From NCBI GenBank assembly GCA_009829735.1, contig CM020620.1, forward strand, positions 16,279,186 through 16,343,185: 64,000 bases of DNA, in the 5' to 3' direction. The translations under genes were made by a program, and so were the position numbers. Of the stretch, positions 54,277 to 64,000 are shown piece by piece. Source of the stretch: Pyropia yezoensis (lineage: Eukaryota > Rhodophyta > Bangiophyceae > Bangiales > Bangiaceae). The notes beneath the pieces were generated by a model. The model did not search any database. It was not told the origin of the DNA and saw nothing but the letters and a program-made list of their open reading frames with translations. Numbering within the stretch: the stretch's first letter is position 1; each line of letters opens with the position of its first letter.

Positions 54277-55369
54277 ATACCAGCGACACCCCCCTGTCTG
54301 GCGGGCGCCGCCGACCTCCCCCCGCGGCACCCTCGCACACCGTGGCACCGCCCTGTCTGCGAGCGCTCCTCGCTGCCGCCGGCGTGCGCGCACATGCGTG
54401 CTCCCTGCATCCCCCCCTTTTATGTTGCCGCCGCGCCGTATGTGCCTGTGTGCTTCACAGCCATCCGCCCCCCGTTCGTCTTCCCCGCGCCGCGCCGCGT
54501 GAGCCGGCCTGTGCCCCTGCCACCCTCCCCCCGAGGGTAGGGAGCGCTTCGTTGGGAGCGTCGCATGTGGGTGTCCATTATCGCGCCCTCCCCCGCTTGA
54601 GTCGCTAGGGCCGTCTCCAGGCACCTGCACCAGCCTCCCGCACCTCCCGCTACTGCCGCCAGTGCCATGTCTGTAGCTGTGTTCCTGCCGCGTGCGGCGC
54701 ATCGTCACCCGCCCGTGCTACTGTCTTGTCGACTGTGCCCCGTTCTGTCTGCCCGCCCCAATTGCCTCCTGGCTCCTGCCTCTCGACTGCTGCCTGTACG
54801 ACTGTGAGTGTCGGCCCGCAGCTTCCTTGCGCCGCCTGGGCCCCCTGGCCCATCGACGCGCCTGTTCCCATGCCCTCTGCTTTGCAACTGTCTGACTGTG
54901 TTCCCACCTTCTCGTTGCTCCACCGCTGACCCAAGGGCTGCTCCACGCGCTGCTTCCACCCCGCGGACACTGACTGCCAATTTCTCTTTCCTCTCGTTGC
55001 CGTCGTTATTCTCGCTTTCGTTTGTCATGCCCGGCCGGGTCGGACCACGACCCTGCTTCCCCTCAACCGGCACCCTCGGTGATCTCTCTCGCTTCCTCCC
55101 GATACCTCTTATGCTGTTCGTGCCCTACCAGGCCTCTGCTTCTCATGGCTGCTGTTGCTTTTCTCGTTTGCACTCTCCGTGCTCTTGCATCGTGACCTAT
55201 TTGACTCGCTTCTCTCTTTGCGTTTTTCACAGCATCTTCTTCGTCTCTGACCTATCCGTAACCTCCACTTGCTCTTTTCTTTTGTTGTGCTCCGTCCCTT
55301 GGGGTGCACTGTTCTAGTACTTTTACAGCGCCCTTATGAACAATGCCTTTGTGAACATGGTTAAAGCCC
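54277..55369. other. Interior of the 2.44 kb element, no gene
   Basis: C/T-rich on the plus strand, with many tgtctgactg-type words and a pyrimidine-rich stretch at 54900-55310. No recognised coding sequence. Confidence 0.5.
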
Positions 55370-55774
55370 CTAAGGCTGTGAGCTCTCCCCTCCGCCACTC
55401 CCCTGACGGGCAGCCAAGAACGCCCGGAATTGAGTGAGGACATCTGGAATTGAGTGAGGACATCCGGCGTCAGCAGGCTGGCTTGAGGAACCACCTTGCC
55501 CCGCCAGCAGTGCTGTCAACATCGCGTGGGCGCACTTGGAGGGGGAGGCCGCGCTGGTCCCAGAAGCACCTGTAGCGGCCCGCTTGCGCTTGCGGCCCGT
55601 AGTCTTGGGGGGATGTCCTTGCGCGGAAACTGCATTGGTCCTCTGATTCCGTGCGATACCCATGCTTATGCGGGCCACTTGGTCAGACACGTGCGTGCTG
55701 GCGTTGGGGCCCACCGACGCGGCGGCCATCGTGCGCTTGTCAGAATCGGACAGCGCTTCAATCACCCCCAGCAA
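55370..55774 (-). CDS. Unknown ORF fragment inside the 2.44 kb element
   Basis: 134 codons, open a little further into the right arm. The start region (LLGVIEALSDSDKRTMAAA and VSDQVARISMGIARNQ) looks like helices; a basic motif TTGRKRKRA follows and resembles a nuclear localisation signal; the end is Gly/Ser-rich. No family recognised. The open upstream end and lack of a proper start suggest a captured gene fragment, as in Pack-MULEs. Confidence 0.35.
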   Translation of the reverse strand: MLGVIEALSDSDKRTMAAASVGPNASTHVSDQVARISMGIARNQRTNAVSAQGHPPKTTGRKRKRAATGASGTSAASPSKCAHAMLTALLAGQGGSSSQPADAGCPHSIPDVLTQFRAFLAARQGSGGGESSQP

Positions 55775-56600
55775 CGACCTGGCTCCACTCTTGTGGCAAA
55801 AACCTCTCGCTTACACGGCACCTAAGTTGGGGCGGTGCGCAAGGGCTGCGTCCCGTGTCGGGGGAACCGGAAGAAGTGCAAGTCGCACACACTCTATCCC
55901 TGTTGTGGGGCGAACCCCCCACGACAAAACAAGAAGATGGTATGTGAACCAACAGTTTCTTGGTCGGGACGGGGAAGCGAGGCCATGCCCCGCTGTCACT
56001 CCCCTTATCCCCCCAGGGTCCCCTCAGAATCTCGCCACTCAGAATCTCCGACCCCAGCACCTGCCCACCGCGCCACACGAAAATTCAAGCCGATGAAAAT
56101 GCAGAAAACCCTAAAATCCAAGTTGGATGTACTACTCAGCTAACTATCCCAAACTTAGGGAATATGGACCCGAATGCAGGGGGAGGAACGGGTCAGGCTA
56201 GTGGCCTGCCGTCCCTTGTATGGCACGTGTTGGCCCTCTACCTGGGGGTCAATACTGCCACACTCCCCTCTCCTCAGCTCCGACCGACCCGGTCGGCCCT
56301 GTGAGTGGGTGCGTAAATGCACGTCCCGGCGTAGGGGGCGCGACTTGCTGTCCTCCCTCGAGTACGTATCGTGGACGTGGAGGCGGTCACGTTGACGGCC
56401 CCTCTCCTCAAGCTTGCCCACTCGGCAGCTTGCTCTCCCTGGTTCTCTCTTCACCATCACCAACACATCCCCTTCACCTTCCCCTGGGCCACCCCACGCT
56501 GGGGAGGCCACCCATCTACTCACGATCCGAGCCCCCCTCAACTCGAGGCGGGTCTCGTCCCGCTGCAACCAAGGCGTTTCTCCCCAACTTGAAGAGAGCC

Positions 56601-58568
56601 ATGGCGACCCCGGGGGTGGAGACCGACTCTCTTGACGAACGTATGGGGGACACCTCCTCCGGTGCAGCGCCCGCCGGGACTTCCGGCGGGGGCTCCGCGA
56701 TCGCTCCGGGGGATGGGACTCCCGCGTCACCCGGCTTTGGGTTGACGGCGGGATCTCCCTCGGAAGCGGGCCAAATCGTCCCACGTGAGGCCTTGGGGCG
56801 GCGGTTCTACCCCGCTTGGCCTCTGTATGAGGAGGGGTTGACTGTTCTTTGCTGTGGCCGACTTGGCACAGCGATGGGTCGGGCATGGGACCGCCTACGG
56901 TATCCCCGTAGGGTCGGGCTCCCTGCCGGCTTCAGGACGGACCAGTTTGCCTTCCTGGACGACGAGGAGGTCGAAGACGTACAGCGGGCCAAGGCCGTGG
57001 TGGACCGCGGGGGAACTGCCCCGGGTCCCGGCGACTTGCCGACCTTTACTTGGGACGCGGTGGCAACTCGCCCCCCGTACCTCCACGAGGCTGACCCGCA
57101 CACTCATCACTGTGATGTGCGGATGGAGAAGGACTTCTGGCGAGGTCCCTGTTTAATGACCTCGGCTCAACTTGAGTTTCCGCAGCAGTCCGCGGCCAGT
57201 AAGCAGCTGTACTACCCGAAGAAGCCCGAGTGGTGGCCTCAAGTTGAGGTCCCCTACGGGTTCCCTGCGTTGCTACCGCGGTTACTCGACCACTTCGGCT
57301 CCGTCATGTTAACGGCTGGCCCTGATCACCTGGTGTGGGCCATGTTGGCCACCCAGTGGCTCCTCAAGGTCATGTCGACCTGGGCATCTTGTGTTCAGCG
57401 GGGGGGAATGCTCTGGCATCTGCCCCTTCGGTTTATTCAAGGTTTGGATCAGCTCACCTCTCGGCTAGTTGCTGAGGGGTGCTCATCAGGACAACTCACT
57501 CTACTTGAGGAGATGCTCCGCCTCCACAAGTTCATCGAGTAGGAGAGTATCGAACACAGGTTGCGCCGCCCCACCCGCGGGCCCAAGGACGATGGCGCAC
57601 TGCGCCAGTTCGTATGGGTCGCTTGTGAACTTCACGATGGCCGTGTGGTGCTACAAGAGAGGTTGGGCATCGGGGACTACCCGTATGCCTTGGGGGTGGA
57701 TCGCCACACTGCGCCGCCCCCGGACAAGGCCATAGTGATGGCCGTGCCCTCTTACGATGACAATATGACTCAACCCACTGCGGGGGCCCCGATTAGGGGT
57801 CGCAGTTACACTCGGGCACCGCCACCTCGGCGTGCCCTTCCACTTCCTCCTGTCCCTTACCAGCCGCACGGGGACATCCCGATAAGCGTGGCTGTTGAGT
57901 CGTCCACCCCGGTGTCCCCCAACTTGGGGGCCACCCTTCTGACGGTATACCCCAAGTTGGTGTTACCGACCATGCCCCTGACTTCAGAGATGATGATCAC
58001 CACGTTGGTGCGCACCATGTTCTGGTTGGCCGCGTCGACCGCATCCCTTCAGGCTTCCGAAACTCCTCAACTTGAGGAGCGCGTTCGTACTGCGGTGGCG
58101 ACCGCGAGTTGCGAGTCGGTGGCGGAGTTTATGACGGCCGAGTTGGCTCGCATCGGGGCTATTGTGCCCCAGCCAGGCCCACTTGGGCGTGGCAAACGTC
58201 GCGCTAGCCGGGCATACTCGCCTCCTCGCCGTCGTCGCCGACGCTCGCGGCGCTCTCCCTCCGTATCGGAAGACGAGTTGTCGTATTCCGTCTCGGAGTC
58301 CTCTACTCCGTCAGAGTCGGAGTCAGCTCGCCGTCTGCGTCGCCAACTTGCGCGCAAGAACAAGCAGAAGGGTAGCCGCGGTCGTCGCCACTTGCGCGAC
58401 CGTGAGGGGCGCGACGGTTCCGACTTGGAGCCGCCGGCCCCGCAGACTGGTGGGGAGCGTTATCGGCGTGGGTCTCGCCGCTCGCCTCCACGTGAGGGCG
58501 AGGGCCGTGGGGTTGGAGAGTCTAGCATGCATGCCTGGTTGGCAGCTGCTTTTGTTGTGAGAGTGTGA
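56601..58568 (+). pseudogene. Unknown ~655-codon ORF running opposite to the gypsy gag-pol, with one TAG
   Basis: The frame runs from ATG 56601 (MATPGVETDSLDERMGDTSS) to 58568, broken only by TAG at 57540-57542, where it resumes in the same frame. The middle is ordinary globular-looking sequence: GFRTDQFAFLDDEEVEDVQR, FTWDAVATRPPYLHEADP, LVWAMLATQWLLKVMSTW, LRQFVWVACELHDGRVVLQE. The last ~150 residues are Ser/Arg-rich and basic (SPPRRRRRRSRRSPSVSEDE), as in nucleic-acid-binding tails. It ends 82 bp before the pol stop of the gypsy element, on the other strand. Its DNA shares the CAA[C/G]TTG mini-palindromes with the gypsy genes, which suggests a shared history. Candidates: an antisense ORF of the same retroelement, or a gag-like gene of another element. 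I recognise no family. Confidence 0.45.
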
Positions 58569-58649
58569 GGGTTAGGGCTGTAGTTAAAAGCCACTCTGCG
58601 TACCACTTCGACTTGAAGCACTCTCTTGGCACTGTTGCTCGGCCTTCCC

Positions 58650-61600
58650 TCACGTTGAGGGAGGGCTGTTAGGGTCTATCTCATTCCGGGCACAGTACGC
58701 CCGGAACTTCTCAGCGGGAAGGTCCTCCACATATTCCCACGTATCATCCTTGGCCTTATAGCCGAACCAACGCACCCTCAACATGAGGCGGTTAGTGTCC
58801 TCATCCCAGCCGTGGTCGATGAACTTATCGAACACGTACTCCTGCGGGCCATGTTTGGCCGCGGGCAGCGAGGGCAGGCGCCACGCTTCCAACGCACGCG
58901 CCCAAGCTGGGTCGCCCGCAGGCGGTGGTGCAACTTTGACCACATCCTGTCCGTTTACTGTGCGGACCCCATTGTCACTTTCGATGGTGAAACGCCGCCC
59001 ATCAGTACGAAGGACCTGGAACGGCCCCTTCGTCTGGAATACGAACTTACCCCCAGTTGGGGTGTGTGAGTGAACCAGCACCCAGTCACCCTGCTCGGGG
59101 ACATGCTTAGCATTGCGCACCTTTTTGTCAAAGGTACGCTTGTAGCGCTTTTGCGCTTTGTCCATCTCAGCCCTGGCTTTAGGGATGAGTTTTTCGAGCC
59201 TAGCAGCGAGCTCCGCCTTACTCTCAGTGAGAGTAGGCGTTCTGCCATCGGCCTCCCTAGTTGGGAGCGGCCGCCGCACGGCAATATACCGCACGCGATG
59301 GGGGGTCACAAAAGCGAGGGGTACTTCCCCGGTAGATGAGTGAACCTGCGAATTGTAGGCAGTCGTAAGAATAGAAATGTATTGGTCCCAAGTTTTCACG
59401 TGCTCACTCACATAGTGGCGCAGCTGCCGAACAATAGTTTTGTTGAAGCGCTCCACCTGCCCATTAGTTCGTGGTTGGTAGGGGGTGGCATAGTTTGCCT
59501 GAACCCCCAACATATCCAGCACTCCCTGAAACAGTACGGACGCGAATTGCGGTCCATTGTCCGATAGTGTACTGTCCGGGATGCCATACGCGGCAACCCA
59601 GTGATCTAGGAAGGCTGGCACGACCGACATGGCCGTGATCTCTGCCAGAGGGTTCGCTCGCGTAAGTTTCGTGAAGCGATCGCAGATGACCAGGAGGTAC
59701 TGGTTGCCCTCCTCGGTCACAGGCAGGGGCCCAAGGATGTCCATTGCCAACGCGGCGAAGGGCTCCTTGGCCGGGAACAGTAACATAGCCGTAGTAGGCC
59801 GCCGTTCCATCAGACGGTTCTGCGCACAACTTGTGCAGGCAGCCACCCAACTGTAGATGTCCACCACCATGGACGGCCAGTATTACCTGGTCCTCAGGGT
59901 CTGGTACAGCTTACTAGACCCCAGGTGTCCACCTGTGGGAGCGTTATGCTCCCTCTCAAGAATACCGTCCTTGAGAGATGCGGGGACGACAAGTTGTTCG
60001 GTCCCCTGGAATACCCCCCTCCTCAAGAGGAGGCCATCGTCTCCGATAAAGAACCGCGTCTCCGCCACCGTATCCAGTGTATCCCTCTGCGACTTGCAGA
60101 AGGGGTCCTCGGCCTGGGCCCTCACCACCTCGTCCAGGGACAGGGGCAAGTACTTCTTGTTCCCTGGCGCCTCGGGTTCCAATGCCTGACCCGAGCGCGT
60201 GACCACCCCCACGATGGGGATGTCCTTATCGACTGAGTTAGTATCTAGCCCCTCGGTAGGTACCCGAGAAAGGCCGTCGGCAAGGGCATTTTGCCTGCCA
60301 GGTCGGTACTCAATATCAAAGTTGAAGGGTGCCAGTCGCACCCTTCACCTGATGAGGCGGGTGTTCGTACAATCCGTCTTGAGGATGAACTGCAACGCGC
60401 GGTGGTCACATCGGGAGAGGAAATTCTCACCCTCTAGGTAGTGACGAAGTGACGTCACCGCCCAAACCACTGCGAGTCCTTCCAACTCCGTGACCCCGTA
60501 GTTCTTCTCAGCCGAGTTCAGCCCCTTGCTGAAGTATCCCACCGGCAAGTAGTCCTTGTCCGGCTGCTGCTGAAGCAACACACAACCAAGTTGGTCGTAG
60601 CTAGCGTCCACATCCAGGATGTAGTGGCCTCCCAACCTGGGAATAGCCAGGATAGGGGGCTTCAGCAGAAGGTCCCGAAGAGTCTCAAAGGATTCCTGCT
60701 CCACCCGACTTGGGGGAGGCAGGTTCTTCGGTAGCGTTGAGCTAAGGAGCTCATTCAGCGGCTTCGCCACCTTGGCGAAGCTCTTGGTGAACCTTCGGTA
60801 CACGTTACACATCCCGAGGAAGCTCCTCATCTGGGTCTGGGTCCGGGGGTACTGAGCCTTACGAATGGCCCTCAAGTTCTTCTCGTTGACACTAAGGCGC
60901 CCCGGACGGACAACATGCCCAAGTATTCCACCTCTTGAGTGAAGAGGTGGCACATACTCGCCTTCAGTGACACACCGGCGTCAGCAAGTACCTTGAACAC
61001 CTGGCCAAGATGGCCAATGTGCTCCTGCGGACTTCGGGAGAACACAATGATATCGTCCAGGTACACGAGACAGATCTGCCACCGTACTCCGGCCAGAATC
61101 ATGTCCATGGCGCGCCGGAAAGTTGCCGGCGCGTTGCACAGTCCAAACGATAGTCAATTGCACTGGTAGGTACCACCGTGACAGGTAAAGGTAGTTTTAT
61201 GCTAATCTTCCGGGGCAATGGGAATTTGCCAATACCCTGCGTTACAGTCCAGGGTAGAGAACACGTTTGCCTCCCCCAGAGAGTCCAGACAGTCGTCCAT
61301 CTCAGGTAGGGGGTAACTGTCCTTCACCGTGCTCTCGTTGAGCTTACGGTAGTCGATACAGAACCGTGGGGTCCCATCAACTTTGGGGACAATAACCACC
61401 GGGCTCGCCCACTCGGCGTTGCTGGCCTCGATCACATCGAGGTCCTCCATGCGAGCGACTTGCTCCTTAACGAGGGCCCTTGAACGGGGCCCTTCCCTAT
61501 ACGGTTGTTGGCGTATAGGGGGTGCACCGGGCTTCAACTCGATCCGGTGTTGGTTGGCTCTCATGAGTCCCAATTGACCATCCCACAACTTGTGATATTG

Positions 61601-62632
61601 GTCCAAGAGGCGTTCAACTTGAACCCTCAACCTGGGGGGGACACCCTCCATGTTCACATGGGGTCGAGGAGAGGCGGCCGACTTGGCTTGGTGCTTCTCC
61701 TTTCCTGACTTCGGGTCGCTACTCGCGCCCGCGTTGAGGGTGACCGCTACTACTGGTCCCTCATGTTGGTCGATATAGCCGAACTTGGCTCCCGACTTGA
61801 AGTACTTGGGCGACGAGCTCAATTTCATAACCTGGATCCTCCACGTGACCCCGGCTTTGGAGTCCATCGTGCCAATGGCAACATGCACTTGGTGCTTGCG
61901 AGCAAGACGGGGGTGAGGGTGCACCAACCCGTTCCCCGTATAATCAGTTACAACGTCAACGTGCGCCACCGAGTTGGGGGGCAACGTGACTGTACGGGCT
62001 AAACGCAGGGTAGCAGTAAACCCTTCTCTCACCGAGCAAACAGGCTTCGACTGTGAGACTGTCACAGGAGCCACAGACTTTCCCTTACCAAGGATGGGGA
62101 TGGTCTCCCTATTCATCAACTTGACCCAATACTCAGGGCCACAAATGAAAGGCACTTGTGTCACAACAGAAGGGGTACCCAGAAGCAGGGGTACCGATAT
62201 ATTCTCAACTACTCCATAGGTCACGTCGACCTCATGGGTCCCCAACCTAGTTGGTAGCGTCACGGCACCAACGATGGGCAGAACCCCACCATTGATGTCG
62301 ATCAGATGGTCAGCTTTAGACTTCCAGCGTTGGAGCTTTATCTCCTTTGGTAATAGCGACTTGCGTATCAAGGAGGCTCCTGACCCGGTATCAAGTACGA
62401 TACGGGCACAGCAGGCACGGCCGGGGGCTAGTTGCACCCGTCCAGCCACCTGGAAGTTCTCACCCGTCAGCACCGCGATGACCCGACGTGGGTTTACGTT
62501 CTTGGGGAGTCCTACCCGAGGTGGGCGGACTCCCTCAGGTCGCCGCAGTATCCGGCACGGTTGGTTCGTCCTCCTGGCCCACTTGGCTGAGGCTGCCGTT
62601 GTGAGCTTCGGACGGCCAGCTCCAACGGTCAT
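58650..62632 (-). pseudogene. pol: Ty3/gypsy chromovirus pol (PR-RT-RH-INT-chromodomain), decayed
   Basis: On the minus strand from ATG 62632: a retropepsin motif RIVLDTGSGASLIRKSLL, reverse transcriptase (VVIVPKVDGTPRFCIDYRKL and LVYLDDIIVFS), RNase H (ILDVDASYDQLGCVLL, with VTELEGLAVVWA), the integrase zinc finger (HNAPTGGHLG and CTSC), the DDE core (AMDILGPL, LSDNGPQF, TNGQVERFN), and a C-terminal chromodomain (LRVRWFGYKAKDDTWEYVED). The order PR-RT-RH-INT marks Ty3/gypsy and the chromodomain marks a chromovirus. Breaks: TAG at 61202-61204, TGA at 61155-61157, a one-base deletion near 60917, TGA at 60345-60347 and TAA at 59883-59885. The integrase-chromodomain part (58650-59870) is intact. 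No LTR could be identified. Confidence 0.93.
62629..62632 (-). promoter_or_regulatory. ATGA stop-start overlap between gag and pol
   Basis: On the minus strand the pol ATG and the gag TGA share bases. The pol protein begins MTVGAGRPKL immediately before the protease domain, so no long leader separates them. Such an overlap is the arrangement used for coupled reinitiation in some LINE-type elements and viruses. Gypsy elements more often fuse the frames or use ribosomal frameshifting. Confidence 0.6.
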
Positions 62633-64000
62633 TCGTTTCCCGCCGACTTGGCGTCCGAATCTGAGGGCGAAGGGGAAGACGACGAGTCCGAGGACGACGT
62701 GTCCGCCTCCCCCGCCGAGGGTGTGGCGACCGCCACTACCGGTCGAGGCCCAGCCTCGCGGCGTAAACGTACTTCGTTCGTAGCCGACTTCCTACTCGCA
62801 TTCTTAACAAGTTTTTGAATGCGTTTACTCACCTTGGGGCAATTATATGCCCAGTGTCCATCGGAGTTGCAGTTCCAACACCGATTGTCAGTTCCCGGAG
62901 GGGTCTTCCTGACTAGGGAAGACGAAGAGGTACCCTGGGAAGTTCCTACGGCAGCTACTACCCTTTCCTTGCGGATTCGGCGCGCCTCCCTCAGCTCTCT
63001 GGCCTGGTGCGCCTCCTCGCGTTCCTTGGCCAACTCGGCCTGTCGCTCCTGGCGTTGTTCCTCCCGCAACTTGCGGTAGGCCTCACCTCTGCGGTAGGCA
63101 AACCGAGCCAACTCGGCCAGGGTCGCCCGGGCAGTGTTATGCTCCCGGGTCTCCATCTGGACTGACCAATGAAGTCCCTCCACGAACCGACTCTTCACCA
63201 CAGCTTGTGGATAAAGAGACCCACAAAGATTGTTGAGCTTACGAACTCGCTCCGCAAATGACAACTCGTCCTCAGCCTCTTCCTGATGGGCTTGCGTGAA
63301 CTCCTCGACTTGAGAAGCCAACGCCGCTTCATCAACCATGGCTCTCAACAACCAGTTGACGAGCTCCAAATAGGACGTCACCTCACCTGCGCCTCCACTT
63401 GAGGAACTGGGCATGACGGACATACGTTCTGTCCGCAGGTCGCCCTTCGTAAACTCCTGTAGCATATAGAAAGCCATGCCTTCACTTATTGCATTGTCGT
63501 CTCAGGCTTTTGTGGAACGACGTAGAAGCTCAAAGACACGGGGGGGGGGGAGTTCCATCGCACTCCGCTTTGTGCCCGAAAGAGTGAAGTGCATTCTTCT
63601 TGGCACGGCCCATGGCTCGGGCCTGGACAGGACCATACGCCACCGACTTGTTGTGGAGGGCGTAGGTCTCACAGTCAAAGATCCTCTGGTAGACCGGGTT
63701 GGCTACCTGGATCTTGGGCGGCACCTCACGTTGAGGAAACAGCCGCTGTGGCACTGGGGTAAGTTGACGCACAGTGCCTGTAGTCTGGCGCGGCGAGCTT
63801 GGTGTAGCCGCCGGCGTTTCCGAGGGGAACTCCCCCGTGAAGGGCGTACGCCCCACCCAGAATGGTGTGGCTCCCTCGTTGGGAGTCACAGGGGTCCCCC
63901 CCTGTGCGAGGCGACCCGAAATGGGCGTCAGGAGGGATTCCCCCTGCGCCTGCGAACTCGAAAGCCCCACTCCGGCCTGGACATTAAGGCCATCTGGCAA
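62629..64000 (-). pseudogene. gag: Ty3/gypsy gag, partial and frameshifted
   Basis: The gag frame enters from beyond 64000. It is shifted at an 11-base C tract (63540-63550 on the + strand as G), where one base fewer would restore the frame, and has a TGA at 63502-63504. From 63477 to 62629 it is open: capsid-like FYMLQEFTKGD and FVEGLHWSVQ segments, a charged Arg/Glu helix, and the zinc knuckle CWNCNSDGHWAYNC (CX2CX4HX4C), then an acidic Ser-rich end. The gag stop overlaps the pol start as ATGA (62629-62632), pointing to termination-reinitiation rather than frameshifting for pol expression. Confidence 0.88.

Larger units (their letters stand above)
53814..56257. mobile_element. 2.44 kb non-autonomous element with ~460 bp terminal inverted repeats
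   Basis: The left arm at 53814-54276 and the right arm at 55795-56257 are inverted copies with a few percent difference. Both start CAGTATTGACCCCCAGGTAG. Very long inverted repeats are typical of some MULEs and foldback elements. The insertion separates the MULE transposase gene from its 3' end. No clear 9-bp duplication was found next to the arms. Long open frames within the arms (ending KSKLDVLLS) are mirror images of each other and not evidence of a gene. Confidence 0.8.

Noticed and set aside
53928..56143. Mirror ORFs ending KSKLDVLLS in both arms of the 2.44 kb element
   Set aside because: They are the same inverted repeat read twice; no domain and no independent support for coding.
1..64000. 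CRISPR arrays, rRNA genes, operons
   Set aside because: No regularly spaced short repeats with unique spacers, no rRNA-like blocks, no co-directional gene strings.

Overview
This window reads as nuclear DNA of a GC-rich eukaryote. SAMHD1-like and MULE-type genes carry GT-AG introns, there are several transposon superfamilies typical of nuclear genomes, and there are no operons or ribosome-binding sites. Very long G/C homopolymers, trinucleotide repeats, short compact genes and lower-GC gene-free blocks would suit a bangiophyte red alga (Porphyra/Pyropia type). That placement is inference from style only. High GC leaves most frames open, so most long ORFs are not genes.

Layout. 1-6.5 kb: GC-rich simple sequence around one minus-strand expansin/EG45-like secreted protein with a His/Asp repeat. 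6.8-8.7 kb: a three-exon SAMHD1-like dNTPase. 8.7-18.2 kb: lower-GC DNA with no genes but at least three copies of a dispersed repeat built on paired CCAAT boxes. 18.2-19.05 kb: an inverted-repeat element. 20.1-20.7 kb: a ~190-200 bp tandem repeat. 21.0-25.5 kb: a Pro-rich ORF, then a convergent PIF/Harbinger pair (Myb/SANT-like protein and transposase) with a 641 bp inverted-repeat insertion between them. 26.6-29.3 kb: an intronless bacterial-type EcxA-like zinc metalloprotease. 29.3-34.9 kb: no genes, one near-perfect hairpin. 34.9-36.35 kb: a hAT-like element with an 8-bp target duplication, carrying a small Cys/His ORF. 36.65-36.85 kb: a mariner-like MITE. 37.5-44.5 kb: a large inverted duplication of a 17beta-HSD1/RDH8-like SDR gene around a 4.1 kb minisatellite-rich spacer. 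45.8-46.7 kb: a divergent FabG-like SDR. 48.7-64 kb: transposon-dense: a TIR element with an unknown ORF, a decayed intron-containing MULE transposase gene, a 2.44 kb element with ~460 bp terminal inverted repeats that cuts the MULE, a ~655-codon ORF of unknown function, and a decayed Ty3/gypsy chromovirus on the minus strand.

How parts relate. The host genes (expansin-like, SAMHD1-like, metalloprotease, SDRs) show no shared pathway. The transposons form nested layers. The oddest signals are (i) many short odd palindromes centred on CAA[C/G]TTG scattered through the gypsy element, the neighbouring opposite-strand ORF and the 2.44 kb element, in different reading frames; (ii) the ~655-codon ORF running opposite to the gypsy gag-pol; (iii) a Harbinger transposase whose second catalytic Asp is Ala; (iv) the dispersed CCAAT-pair repeat; and (v) the conserved C-AEEHY Cys/His motif in two distant places.
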